A stretch of 32,280 bases of DNA. It comes from Streptomyces sp. XM83C. GTDB lineage: Bacteria; Actinomycetota; Actinomycetes; Streptomycetales; Streptomycetaceae. The DNA lies in contig NZ_JALLGL010000038.1 in the NCBI RefSeq assembly GCF_023072675.1, positions 1 to 32,280 of the forward strand. The letters are read 5' to 3'. The translations under genes and the position numbers were made by a program. Shown here one piece after another: positions 17,269-23,782 of the stretch; the first letter of the stretch is position 1, and each line of letters starts with the position of its first letter. The notes under the pieces are model-generated. The model made no database searches and was not told the origin of the DNA. It was given only the letters and a program-made list of their open reading frames with translations.

Positions 17269-17305
17269 GCGTCCCTCCCGCACCTTCGGTGATCAAGTGA
17301 CGGGA

Positions 17306-17311
17306 ACTGTA
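17306..17311 (-). promoter_or_regulatory. Candidate -10 of the five-gene operon
   Basis: On the minus strand TACAGT lies about 38 nt upstream of the DUF4132 start codon. No good -35 is seen at 17-18 nt spacing; that position falls within the first copy of the 26-nt direct repeat. This suggests a promoter that needs an activator or an alternative sigma factor. Confidence 0.3.
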
Positions 17312-17327
17312 GAGCAGGCCACTGACA

Positions 17328-17416
17328 TCGGGTCCCGGGCGCGGTGCGGGCACCGTTCATCGGCACGTCGGTGGGCCCGAAAGGCGAGCGTCGGGTCCCG
17401 GGCGCGGTGCGGGCAC
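17328..17416. repeat. 26-nt perfect direct repeat upstream of operon
   Basis: An identical 26-nt sequence, beginning TCGGGTCCCGGGCGCGGTGC, occurs at 17328-17353 and 17391-17416, with repeat starts 63 nt apart (six helical turns). Similarity continues for a few bases past each copy with one mismatch. A weaker third copy lies near 17453-17471. The repeats sit between the operon and the rightward small gene and could be binding sites for a regulator. Confidence 0.7.
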
Positions 17417-17524
17417 GGTTCCGGCGGACGCGGAGCCCGTACGGGCGGCCTCCGGTCGCGGTCCGGGCACACGACCGGCCCATGACGTGGTGCGGGCCGG
17501 GGCGGGCTGCCGCACGGTGGGTCC

Positions 17525-17743
17525 ATGGTTTCCCCTCAGCCCATCGTGGTGTTCCCGCCCGGCGCGGACGGCGGGCGCCGGGTGCGGGTCGGCGGACGGT
17601 TCGTCGGCATGGCGTACGGCCCCCTGGACGTCGTGGAGTTCCTGCGGCTGGCCGGTCTGGACGAGGTGGACGACGACTGGGTGCGCGAGTCGCCGCTCAT
17701 CGAGTGGCGGGGCGGCGGCGCCCGGGTGTGGCAGCCGCACTGA
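17525..17743 (+). CDS. Small conserved-looking hypothetical protein
   Basis: A 72-aa cytoplasmic protein of unknown function. It starts at an ATG preceded by GGTGGG. The sequence alternates short hydrophobic strands (PIVVFPPG, VRVGGRFVGMAYG) with an acidic helix (LDVVEFLRLAGLDEVDDDW), and ends ESPLIEWRGGGARVWQPH. Composition and codon usage look like a genuine gene, with GC-rich third positions throughout. There are no cysteines, membrane segments or known motifs. Its stop codon overlaps the predicted promoter of the downstream glxA-like gene, so the two are adjacent but probably transcribed separately. Confidence 0.7.
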   Translation: MVSPQPIVVFPPGADGGRRVRVGGRFVGMAYGPLDVVEFLRLAGLDEVDDDWVRESPLIEWRGGGARVWQPH

Positions 17744-17766
17744 CGCGGCCGGACCGCGCATAGGCT
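17740..17766 (+). promoter_or_regulatory. Promoter for leaderless glxA-like mRNA
   Basis: CTGACG (17740-17745) and TAGGCT (17761-17766) form a -35/-10 pair with a somewhat short 15-nt spacer. The expected transcript start, about 7 nt after the -10, falls on the GTG start codon at 17773. There is no ribosome-binding site, so a leaderless mRNA is likely. Confidence 0.5.
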
Positions 17767-17772
17767 TGCGCT

Positions 17773-18729
17773 GTGTCCGCCACCCGTCTGCGCCGTGTCG
17801 CCGTGCTCGTGCTGGAGGGCGCGAAGCCGCTCGATGTCGGCATCCCCGCCCAGGTCTTCACGACGCGCGCGAGCATGCCGTACGAGGTGCGGGTGTGCGG
17901 GGCGGCGCGGGGGCCGGTCACCGGCGGGGACGGGCTGTCGTACTCCGTGGCGCACGGTCTGGAGGCGCTGGAGTGGGCGGACATCGTGTTCGTGCCCGGC
18001 TATCGGTTCCCGGACCGTGAGGACCCGCCGCGTGCCGTGGTGGAGGCGCTGGTCGCCGCTCATGCGCGGGGTGCGCGGCTCGCCGCGATCTCGACGGGGG
18101 CCTTCGCTCTCGCCTCGACGGGTCTGCTGGACGGCCGCCGCGCGACCACGCACTGGCATTACACGCGGGCGCTGGCGGCGCGGCATCCTCTGGTCCGGGT
18201 CGACGAGAACGTGCTGTTCGTCGACGAGGGCAGTGTGCTGACCTCGGCCGGTGCGGCGTCCGGGATCGATCTGTGCCTGCACATCCTGCGCGGTGATCTG
18301 GGCGTGGCCGCTTCCAACCATGCCGCGCGGCGGCTGGTGGCGGCGCCGTACCGCAGCGGCGGGCAGGCCCAGTACGTGCCGCGGAGTGTGCCGGAGCCGC
18401 GCGGAGAGCGGTTCGGCGCCACCCGCGAGTGGGCGCTGCGCCGGCTCGGTGAACCCTTGACGCTGGAGGTGCTGGCGCGGCAGGCCGGGGTGTCGCCGCG
18501 TACGTTCTCCAGGCGTTTCGTGGAGGAGACCGGCTGTACGCCGATGCAGTGGGTGATGCGGGCGCGGATCGATCTGGCGCGGGAGCTGCTGGAGCGGTCG
18601 CAGCGCAGTGTGGAGCAGATCGCCGCCGATGTCGGGCTGGGCACGGGCGCGAATCTGCGTCTGCATTTCCAGCGGATCCTCGGCACCACGCCGAGCGAGT
18701 ACCGGCGCACGTTCACGCGGGGCGAGTAG
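17773..18729 (+). CDS. GlxA-family AraC-type transcriptional regulator
   Basis: A 318-aa regulator. Residues 1 to about 200 form a DJ-1/PfpI-like domain (RRVAVLVLEGAKPLDVGIPAQVF, DIVFVPGYRFPDRED). At the nucleophile elbow the sequence is AAISTGAFALASTGLLDGRRATTHW, so Ser107 replaces the Cys usual in many DJ-1-type domains; this argues for a ligand-sensing rather than catalytic role. Residues from about 226 to 315 form an AraC DNA-binding domain with two helix-turn-helix motifs (LEVLARQAGVSPRTFSRRF and VEQIAADVGLGTGANLRLHF). The GTG start at 17773 is supported by the leaderless-type promoter. GAPDH lies downstream in the same direction after 188 nt; regulation of that gene is possible but unproven. 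Confidence 0.92.
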   Translation: MSATRLRRVAVLVLEGAKPLDVGIPAQVFTTRASMPYEVRVCGAARGPVTGGDGLSYSVAHGLEALEWADIVFVPGYRFPDREDPPRAVVEALVAAHARGARLAAISTGAFALASTGLLDGRRATTHWHYTRALAARHPLVRVDENVLFVDEGSVLTSAGAASGIDLCLHILRGDLGVAASNHAARRLVAAPYRSGGQAQYVPRSVPEPRGERFGATREWALRRLGEPLTLEVLARQAGVSPRTFSRRFVEETGCTPMQWVMRARIDLARELLERSQRSVEQIAADVGLGTGANLRLHFQRILGTTPSEYRRTFTRGE

Positions 18730-18822
18730 GCGTCGCTTCCAAGGGCGCGGTCCTGCGGGGGAGCTGTCCTGCTGCGGGTCCGTGCAGGTGTTGCCGGGGC
18801 GTTTCGGGGCCGTTGCGGGCGG

Positions 18823-18859
18823 GTGGCGGGATCCTTGTGAACCGTGGCGTTCCCGCCAC
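18823..18859. promoter_or_regulatory. Inverted repeat upstream of gap
   Basis: GTGGCGGGA (18823-18831) and TCCCGCCAC (18851-18859) form perfect 9-nt arms separated by 19 nt. The repeat ends 58 nt before the gap start codon. It could be an operator or a leader hairpin; the long spacer makes either uncertain. Confidence 0.3.
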
Positions 18860-18917
18860 TGTCAGCGGGTCGGGCGGTCGGCGAGCCTGGGGTTGCGAAG
18901 GGAAAGGAGCCCAGTTC

Positions 18918-19913
18918 ATGACCCGCATAGCCATCAATGGTTTCGGCCGTATCGGACGCAATGTGCTGCGCGCGCTGCTGGAGCGTGACAGTGCCCTGGA
19001 GATCGTCGCGGTGAACGATCTGACGGAGCCGGCCGCGCTGGCGCGGCTGCTCGCCTTCGACAGCACGGCGGGGCGGCTCGGCCGTCCGGTGTCCGTCGAC
19101 GGTGACACCCTCGTCGTCGACGGCCGTCGTACACGGGTGCTCGCGGAGCGCGAGCCGGCGGCGCTGCCGTGGGCGGAGCTCGGCGTGGACATCGTGCTGG
19201 AGTCGACCGGCCGTTTCACCTCGGCCAGGGCCGCTCGCGCCCATCTGGACGCGGGGGCGCGGAAGGTGCTGGTGAGCGCTCCGTCCGACGGGGCCGATGT
19301 CACGCTGGCGTACGGCGTGAACACCGACGCCTACGACGCGGAGCTGCACACGATCGTCTCGAACGCCTCCTGCACCACGAACGCGTTGGCGCCGCTCGCC
19401 GCCGTCCTCGACGAACTCGCGGGCATCGAGCACGGGTTCATGACGACGGTGCACGCCTACACCCAGGAGCAGAACCTTCAGGACGGCCCGCACCGCGACG
19501 CGCGCCGGGCCCGGGCGGCGGGCGTGAACATCGTGCCGACGACGACGGGTGCGGCGAAGGCGATCGGCCTGGTGCTGCCGAACCTGGACGGCAAGCTGTC
19601 CGGTGACTCGATCCGGGTGCCGGTGCCGGTGGGCTCGATCGTGGAGCTGAACACGACGGTGGCCCGGGACGTGACGCGTGACGACGTGCTGGCGGCGTAC
19701 CGGGCGGCGGCCGCGGGGCCGCTGGCCGGCATCCTGGAGTACTCGGAGGACCCGCTGGTCTCGTCCGACATCACCGGCAACCCGGCGTCGGCGATCTTCG
19801 ACTCGGCGCTGACCAGGGTCGACGGCCGTCATGTGAAGGTCGTCGCCTGGTACGACAACGAGTGGGGTTTCTCGAACCGGGTGATCGACACGCTGGAACT
19901 GCTCGCCGCGTGA
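18918..19913 (+). CDS. gap: Glyceraldehyde-3-phosphate dehydrogenase
   Basis: A 331-aa type I GAPDH, the usual length. It converts glyceraldehyde 3-phosphate, NAD+ and phosphate to 1,3-bisphosphoglycerate in the cytoplasm (glycolysis). The Rossmann motif is INGFGRIGRN (residues 5-14), followed by VAVNDLTEP, whose Asp favours NAD+ over NADP+. The catalytic Cys152 lies in SNASCTTN and the base His179 in TVHAYTQEQ; NIVPTTTGAAKA and WYDNEWGFSNRV are also present. The start ATG is preceded by GGAAAGGAG. It stands alone, without pgk or tpi, which suggests a second, accessory GAPDH rather than the central glycolytic copy found in gap-pgk-tpiA clusters; that is inference. The function call itself is secure. 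Confidence 0.97.
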   Translation: MTRIAINGFGRIGRNVLRALLERDSALEIVAVNDLTEPAALARLLAFDSTAGRLGRPVSVDGDTLVVDGRRTRVLAEREPAALPWAELGVDIVLESTGRFTSARAARAHLDAGARKVLVSAPSDGADVTLAYGVNTDAYDAELHTIVSNASCTTNALAPLAAVLDELAGIEHGFMTTVHAYTQEQNLQDGPHRDARRARAAGVNIVPTTTGAAKAIGLVLPNLDGKLSGDSIRVPVPVGSIVELNTTVARDVTRDDVLAAYRAAAAGPLAGILEYSEDPLVSSDITGNPASAIFDSALTRVDGRHVKVVAWYDNEWGFSNRVIDTLELLAA

Positions 19914-19934
19914 GCCGCACCGGGTGAACGTGCC

Positions 19935-19973
19935 GAGTCCTTCGCGGTCCAGGTGTCCGGCCGCGGAGGACTC
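19935..19973 (+). terminator. Terminator after gap
   Basis: A 13-bp stem, GAGTCCTTCGCGG (19935-19947) with CCGCGGAGGACTC (19961-19973), contains one G-U pair and encloses a 13-nt loop. It starts 22 nt after the gap stop codon. Confidence 0.75.
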
Positions 19974-20017
19974 ACCGGTTTCCTCACGCCGTGGGGCTGC
20001 TCGTGGCGAACGCTCGT

Positions 20018-20094
20018 GTCGAACCGGCTCTCGTACGGCTGCGGCGTACGGCTCGTGCCGAACCGCTCATGGTATACGGCTCGCGGCGTACGGC
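20018..20094. repeat. Imperfect 40-bp direct duplication
   Basis: Two imperfect copies (about 20018-20053 and 20057-20094) share GAACCG, then TACGGCT, then GCGGCGTACGGC. They lie between the converging gap and MmyB-type genes. No coding or hairpin function is apparent. Confidence 0.4.
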
Positions 20095-20116
20095 GGGTCC
20101 GGACCGCGTCCCGCGG

Positions 20117-20974
20117 TCAGGTGTCCGTGCCGGCGCCCGTGAGGGTCTGGACGCCGACGACCTCCAGCAGCCGCAGCCGTTCGGCGGTCTCGCTGCCCTC
20201 GGCCGCGCTGAACGCCATGATGCGCAGATCGGTGCCGAGCGCCGCGAGGAAGTCGCAGTCGAGGGTGAGTTCACCCACGCTCGCGTGCCGGAGCGTCTTG
20301 GTCAGGGACTCGTGCACGCCCACCACGCCGGAGTCCCACAGTGCCGCGAAGTCGTCGCTGCGGGAGCGCAGCTCGCCGATGAGCGCGGCCAGCCCGGCGT
20401 CCTTGGGATAGCGGGCGGATGCCGCCCGCAGGTCGGACACGAAGGCCGCGCGGTGTCCCGTCCGCCGGCTGACCGCCTGCGGGTATCCGGCGGGCGGTGC
20501 GACGAAGGACCACCACACGGCGTTCCTGCCGAAGCCGCGTGAGGGCGGCGGATCACCGAACAGTGCCGCCCACAGCGGGTTCCACATGATGAGGTTCCAG
20601 GCGGCGTCGTACACGCTGAGCGGTGTGCCGGTCAGCCGGTCGAGGAGACGCTGTACGCCCGCCGGCACATGATCGGAGATCTGTCCGGCGCTGGGCACTG
20701 TCTGACCGGCGAGCACGAACAGGTGCTCCCGCTCCGCGGTCGTCAGCCGCAGTGCCCGTGCCAGCGCGGACAGCACCTGCGGGGACGGGTTGGTCGACCT
20801 GCCCTGTTCGAGCCGCACGATGTAGTCGACGGACAGCCCGGCGAGCCGGGCGAGTTCCTCCCGGCGCAGGCCCGGCGCGCGCCGGCCTCCGCTGTCGGGG
20901 AGGCCGACCTGGGCCGGTTGTGTGCGGTCCCGCCAGGCATGCAACGCCCTGCCGAGATCCGTGGTTCCGGTCAT
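20117..20974 (-). CDS. XRE-family regulator with MmyB-like domain
   Basis: A 285-aa transcriptional regulator. The N-terminal helix-turn-helix (about 10-90) has the typical form LGRALHAWRDRTQPAQVGLP, then APGLRREELARLAGLSVDYIVRLEQGR. The C-terminal half is an MmyB-like ligand-binding domain of PAS-like fold (SVYDAAWNLIMWNPLWAALFG, followed by NAVWWSF and LGELTLDCDFLA-type blocks), thought to bind fatty-acid-like molecules in this family. The ATG start at 20974 was chosen because the helix-turn-helix begins right after it. It is transcribed divergently from the aldo-keto reductase, with 163 nt between the start codons. This is a common arrangement, so it probably controls that gene and itself. 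Confidence 0.92.
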   Translation of the reverse strand: MTGTTDLGRALHAWRDRTQPAQVGLPDSGGRRAPGLRREELARLAGLSVDYIVRLEQGRSTNPSPQVLSALARALRLTTAEREHLFVLAGQTVPSAGQISDHVPAGVQRLLDRLTGTPLSVYDAAWNLIMWNPLWAALFGDPPPSRGFGRNAVWWSFVAPPAGYPQAVSRRTGHRAAFVSDLRAASARYPKDAGLAALIGELRSRSDDFAALWDSGVVGVHESLTKTLRHASVGELTLDCDFLAALGTDLRIMAFSAAEGSETAERLRLLEVVGVQTLTGAGTDT

Positions 20975-21137
20975 GCCCCGAGTATCGCCGACCGGTCGCG
21001 CCCCGTCGTGGTACTGCGGGTCCACAGGCTGCGGCGGGCACTGGTCGTCGCCCTCGGGGCCGGGGACGGTGGACGCACCGGCCCACGGCCGGCGGTCGGC
21101 GGGGACCCCCGCCGATCCGCACCGAAGGAGCACGTTG

Positions 21138-22157
21138 ATGAAGTACCGCAACCTCGGGCGGACCGGGATCAAGGTCAGCCCCTACGGACTGGGCACGCTG
21201 ATGCTGGCCGGCGTGATGGGCAACGACCCCGACGAGTCGGTCAGGATCATCCACAGGGCGATCGACGCGGGGATCAACCTCATCGACACCGCCGACCGCT
21301 ACGGGGACTCGGAGGACATCGTCGGGAGGGCCCTTAAGGGCCGCCGCGACGAGGTGGTGCTGGCCACCAAGGTGGGCCTGCCCATGGGCGAGGGCCCCAA
21401 CCGGAAGGGCGCCTCACGCCGCTGGATCACCACGGCCGTGGAGAACTCGCTGCGCCGGCTCGGCACCGATCACATCGACGTCTACCAGTTGCAGCGGCCC
21501 GACCCGGACACCGACCTGGAGGAGACCCTTTCCGTCCTGACCGACCTGGTGAGGGCCGGCAAGGTGCGCGCCGTCGGCTCGTCCACCACTCCCCCGTCGA
21601 TGATCGTGCAGGCGCAGTGGGTGGCGGAACGGGCAGGGCTGCATCGGATGCGCACCGAGCAGCCGCCGTACTCGATCCTGAACCGCGGCATCGAACGGGA
21701 GGTCCTGCCGCTCGCGCAGGAGTACGGCATGGGGGTGATGGTGTGGGGCCCGTTCGGTCAGGGCCTGCTGACCGGCCGGGTGCGCAAGGGCGGGGAGAAC
21801 GACCTCAAGCGCACGCGGTTCTCGCGGCATCTGTCCGACGAGCGCCGTATCGATGTCGTCGAAGAACTCGTCCCGCTCGCGAAGGAGGCCGGACTGCCCC
21901 TGACGCACCTGGCCATGGCTTTCACCGTCGCCCACCCCGGGGTCAGTGCCGCGCTGCTCGGCCCGCGCACGATGGAGCATCTCGACGATCTGCTGGCGGG
22001 GGCCGGGGTCGAGTTGTCCGACGACCTCCTCGACCGGATCGACGAGATCGTCCCGCCGGGCACCGATGTCACCGCGCTCGACCAGGAGTACCGGCCGCCT
22101 GCCCTGCTGGACGCCGCTCTTCGGCGCCGCCCCGCCGGGCTCCGGTCGGCGGCCTGA
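21138..22157 (+). CDS. Aldo/keto reductase with altered active site
   Basis: A 339-aa (beta/alpha)8 oxidoreductase of the aldo/keto reductase superfamily, which reduces aldehydes or ketones with NADPH. It starts at ATG with GAAGGAG upstream (21124-21130). Three of the four catalytic residues are in place: Asp50 and Tyr55 (NLIDTADRYGDSE) and Lys78 (VLATKVG). The fourth, normally His in a YQLHRPD-type motif, is Gln119 (VYQLQRPDPD). Cofactor-binding segments appear later (VWGPFGQGLLTGR, SAALLGPRTMEHLDD). The substrate is unknown. The missing His predicts weaker or altered catalysis, as in AKR members that act on unusual substrates. The divergent MmyB-type regulator upstream is the likely controller. 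Confidence 0.92.
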   Translation: MKYRNLGRTGIKVSPYGLGTLMLAGVMGNDPDESVRIIHRAIDAGINLIDTADRYGDSEDIVGRALKGRRDEVVLATKVGLPMGEGPNRKGASRRWITTAVENSLRRLGTDHIDVYQLQRPDPDTDLEETLSVLTDLVRAGKVRAVGSSTTPPSMIVQAQWVAERAGLHRMRTEQPPYSILNRGIEREVLPLAQEYGMGVMVWGPFGQGLLTGRVRKGGENDLKRTRFSRHLSDERRIDVVEELVPLAKEAGLPLTHLAMAFTVAHPGVSAALLGPRTMEHLDDLLAGAGVELSDDLLDRIDEIVPPGTDVTALDQEYRPPALLDAALRRRPAGLRSAA

Positions 22158-22167
22158 GCCCGGACGG

Positions 22168-22189
22168 CCCGGCGGGTGGATGTGCCGGG
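22168..22189. terminator. Short hairpin between aldo/keto reductase and marR
   Basis: CCCGGC (22168-22173) and GCCGGG (22184-22189) form a 6-bp stem with a 10-nt loop in the 44-nt gap between the converging genes. This is a plausible but weak terminator. Confidence 0.4.
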
Positions 22190-22201
22190 GGGGTGCGCGG
22201 G

Positions 22202-22630
22202 TCAGTGGTTTCGCAGGTAGGCGGTGAGGCGGGCGAGGAGAGGCACGCAGTCGCGCAGGTGCTGTTGTTCGGCCGGGCTGAGTTCCTCGCGGAGGGCGAC
22301 GCTCAGACGGTCGGAGCGCTGGGCGCGGGCCGTGCGGAGCCGGGCGCGTCCGGTGTCGGTGATGTGGACGAGGAGTTTCCGGCCGTCGGTGGGGTGGGGC
22401 TCGGTGCGCACGAGTCCGCCGGTGCGCAGGTCCTTGACGGTCTTCGCGGACGACTGGTGGGTGACGCCCCGGCGTTGTGCCAGTTCGGCCGTGGTCTGCG
22501 GGCCGGTGCGGTCCAGATGGCCGAGGACGGCGGCTTCCGCGAGGGGCAGGGTGTCGACCGCGCGTACGGTGCGGACCAGTTCCCCGATGGTCTGCCGCAG
22601 GTCCTCTGCGAGGGTGTCCTCGTCGTCCAT
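22202..22630 (-). CDS. MarR-family transcriptional regulator
   Basis: A 142-aa winged helix-turn-helix regulator that should bind DNA as a dimer. The recognition region is TTAELAQRRGVTHQSSAKTVKDLRTGGLVRTEPHPTDGRKLLVHITDTGR, with the wing in PTDGRK. It starts at an ATG preceded by only a weak ribosome-binding site. An upstream element, TGTACAA-N5-CTGTAC (22663-22680), matches one in front of the adjacent MBL-fold gene, so autoregulation together with control of that gene is likely. The gene lies 88 nt downstream of the MBL gene in the same direction, so read-through transcription is also possible. The inducing ligand is unknown. Confidence 0.9.
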   Translation of the reverse strand: MDDEDTLAEDLRQTIGELVRTVRAVDTLPLAEAAVLGHLDRTGPQTTAELAQRRGVTHQSSAKTVKDLRTGGLVRTEPHPTDGRKLLVHITDTGRARLRTARAQRSDRLSVALREELSPAEQQHLRDCVPLLARLTAYLRNH

Positions 22631-22662
22631 GGGTGCATCCTAGGCGGGTCGTGCAGCCGGGG

Positions 22663-22680
22663 TGTACAAGCGGGCTGTAC
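22663..22680. promoter_or_regulatory. Candidate MarR operator upstream of marR
   Basis: TGTACAA, five bases and CTGTAC, with the two TGTAC cores 13 nt apart. It begins 33 nt upstream of the marR start codon. The same arrangement and spacing recurs at 23391-23409 upstream of the MBL gene. Confidence 0.6.
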
Positions 22681-22718
22681 GCCCCGGCGGGGAGTGCGGT
22701 CCGCCGGGTTGCCCGGTG

Positions 22719-23363
22719 TCACAGGTCGACGGTGGTGCCGGGTGCCAGGCGGGTGACGGGGATGCCGGTCAGGCCGTTCTCGCCGAGGAGCGTGGCGGTG
22801 GACTGCCGGCCGAGGTCGCTGAGCATCAGCTCGTGGATCTGGATGATCCGCTCGGGCCGGACCGCGCGGACGTAGTCGGCGGCTTCGCCGAGCTTGGTCC
22901 AGGGTCCGCTCGTCGGCAGCAGGAGGGTGCGCACGCGCGCGTGGGGCGCGAAGTAGGCGTCGCCCGGGTGGTAGACGGCGCCGTCGTCGACGAGGTAGCC
23001 GACGTTGTCGGGGCACGCGATGTCGGCGTGGATCAGCGCGTGGCGGTGGCCGTGGGCGGAGACGGTGAAGGAGCCGACGGTGAACGTGTCGCCGTCGGCG
23101 ACGCAGCGGACGCGCCCGTCGTGGTCGCCGAGCCGGTCGGCGACCAAGGCCGGTGCGTAGACGCGCAGGCCGGGCCGGTCCTTCAGGGCGGCTGCGACGA
23201 GCTTGTCGTCGAAGTGGTCGAAGTGCTCGTGGGTGATGAGTACGGCGTCGGCGCGGCCCACGGCTTCGGCCGCTTCGGGCGTGAAGGTGCCGGGGTCGAC
23301 GACGAGGCGGGTGCCGTCCTTCTCCAGGGCGACGCAGGCGTGGGCGAACTTGGTGAGACGCAC
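22719..23363 (-). CDS. MBL-fold metallo-hydrolase (UlaG-like)
   Basis: A 214-aa cytoplasmic metallo-beta-lactamase-fold hydrolase. The metal-binding motif HxHxDH is His45, His47, Asp49 and His50 (ITHEHFDHF). Later ligand candidates are the His residues of SAHGHRHALIH, the Asp of YHPGDAYF and the His of IIQIHEL. The compact single-domain form starting MRLTKFAHACVAL resembles UlaG-like or Lactamase_B_3 proteins, which often act on phosphoesters or lactones; the substrate is unknown. The start is a GTG with GGAAGGAAG at good spacing. A symmetrical TTGTACA-N7-TGTACAA element 26 nt upstream of the start codon is likely bound by the adjacent MarR protein. Confidence 0.9.
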   Translation of the reverse strand: MRLTKFAHACVALEKDGTRLVVDPGTFTPEAAEAVGRADAVLITHEHFDHFDDKLVAAALKDRPGLRVYAPALVADRLGDHDGRVRCVADGDTFTVGSFTVSAHGHRHALIHADIACPDNVGYLVDDGAVYHPGDAYFAPHARVRTLLLPTSGPWTKLGEAADYVRAVRPERIIQIHELMLSDLGRQSTATLLGENGLTGIPVTRLAPGTTVDL

Positions 23364-23389
23364 AGGACTTCCTTCCGGGAACCAGAAAT

Positions 23390-23410
23390 TTGTACAATCA
23401 AACTGTACAA
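23390..23410. promoter_or_regulatory. Candidate MarR operator upstream of MBL gene
   Basis: TTGTACA (23390-23396) and TGTACAA (23404-23410) form a perfect inverted repeat with a 7-nt spacer, in an AT-rich patch unusual for this genome. The internal pattern TGTACAA-N5-CTGTAC is shared with the site upstream of marR. Confidence 0.65.
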
Positions 23411-23583
23411 CATGGTTGTGGATATCACGGTGCGGCCGTCGGCCGGAGCGGCCGGATGCGGCCGGATGCCCGGACTCCGCCCCCCGCAGGTCGAGGGCAG
23501 GCCACGAGGGCCCGCGGGTGCGACCACCTGCGAAGCGACGGGCGCGTCAGGTGGTGAACACAGAAATGCTCAAGGAATCAACC

Positions 23584-23661
23584 ATGGCGTCATGCAACAG
23601 CGGCATCGACATCGCAGGTCAGATGCGGTCGACGCCCGTAAGACACACGGTGGCCGAATGA
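23584..23661 (+). CDS. Possible 25-aa peptide gene
   Basis: An ATG preceded by AAGGA at good spacing (23572-23576) opens 25 codons encoding MASCNSGIDIAGQMRS followed by TPVRHTVAE and TGA. An in-frame ATG lies at 23566. The stop is followed immediately by a GC-rich hairpin. The codons are less GC-biased than in neighbouring genes. I do not recognise the peptide; it could be a leader peptide, a small secreted or regulatory peptide, or chance. Support comes only from the ribosome-binding site and the hairpin. Confidence 0.3.
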   Translation: MASCNSGIDIAGQMRSTPVRHTVAE

Positions 23662-23690
23662 GCCGGGCGCCGCATTGCGCGACGCCCGGC
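23662..23690 (+). terminator. Hairpin after the small ORF
   Basis: GCCGGGCG (23662-23669) and CGCCCGGC (23683-23690) form a perfect 8-bp stem with a 13-nt loop, beginning at the base after the small ORF's stop codon. It has no U-tract. It could terminate or attenuate transcription coming from upstream. Confidence 0.5.
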
Positions 23691-23710
23691 AGACCACAGA
23701 CTGTCATCCA

Positions 23711-23750
23711 TTGAACACAGGACAGGCCGTCAGTCGCCCTGTGTCTTCAA
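23711..23750 (+). promoter_or_regulatory. Imperfect inverted repeat before inhibitor gene
   Basis: TTGAACACAGG (23711-23721) pairs with CCTGTGTCTTCAA (23738-23750) except for a 2-nt bulge. It ends 32 nt before the inhibitor ATG, so it is either an operator overlapping the promoter or a leader hairpin. Confidence 0.35.
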
Positions 23751-23782
23751 GTCTTTGACGGATTCTCAGGAAGGTCACCGCC

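Larger units (their letters stand above)
23411..23782. other. Intergenic region upstream of amylase inhibitor gene
   Basis: About 370 bp between the divergent MBL and amylase inhibitor genes. From left to right it holds GC-rich sequence with no feature I recognise (23430-23550), a possible 25-codon ORF (23584-23661), a hairpin directly after that ORF (23662-23690), and an imperfect inverted repeat (23711-23750) near the inhibitor gene. Confidence 0.5.
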
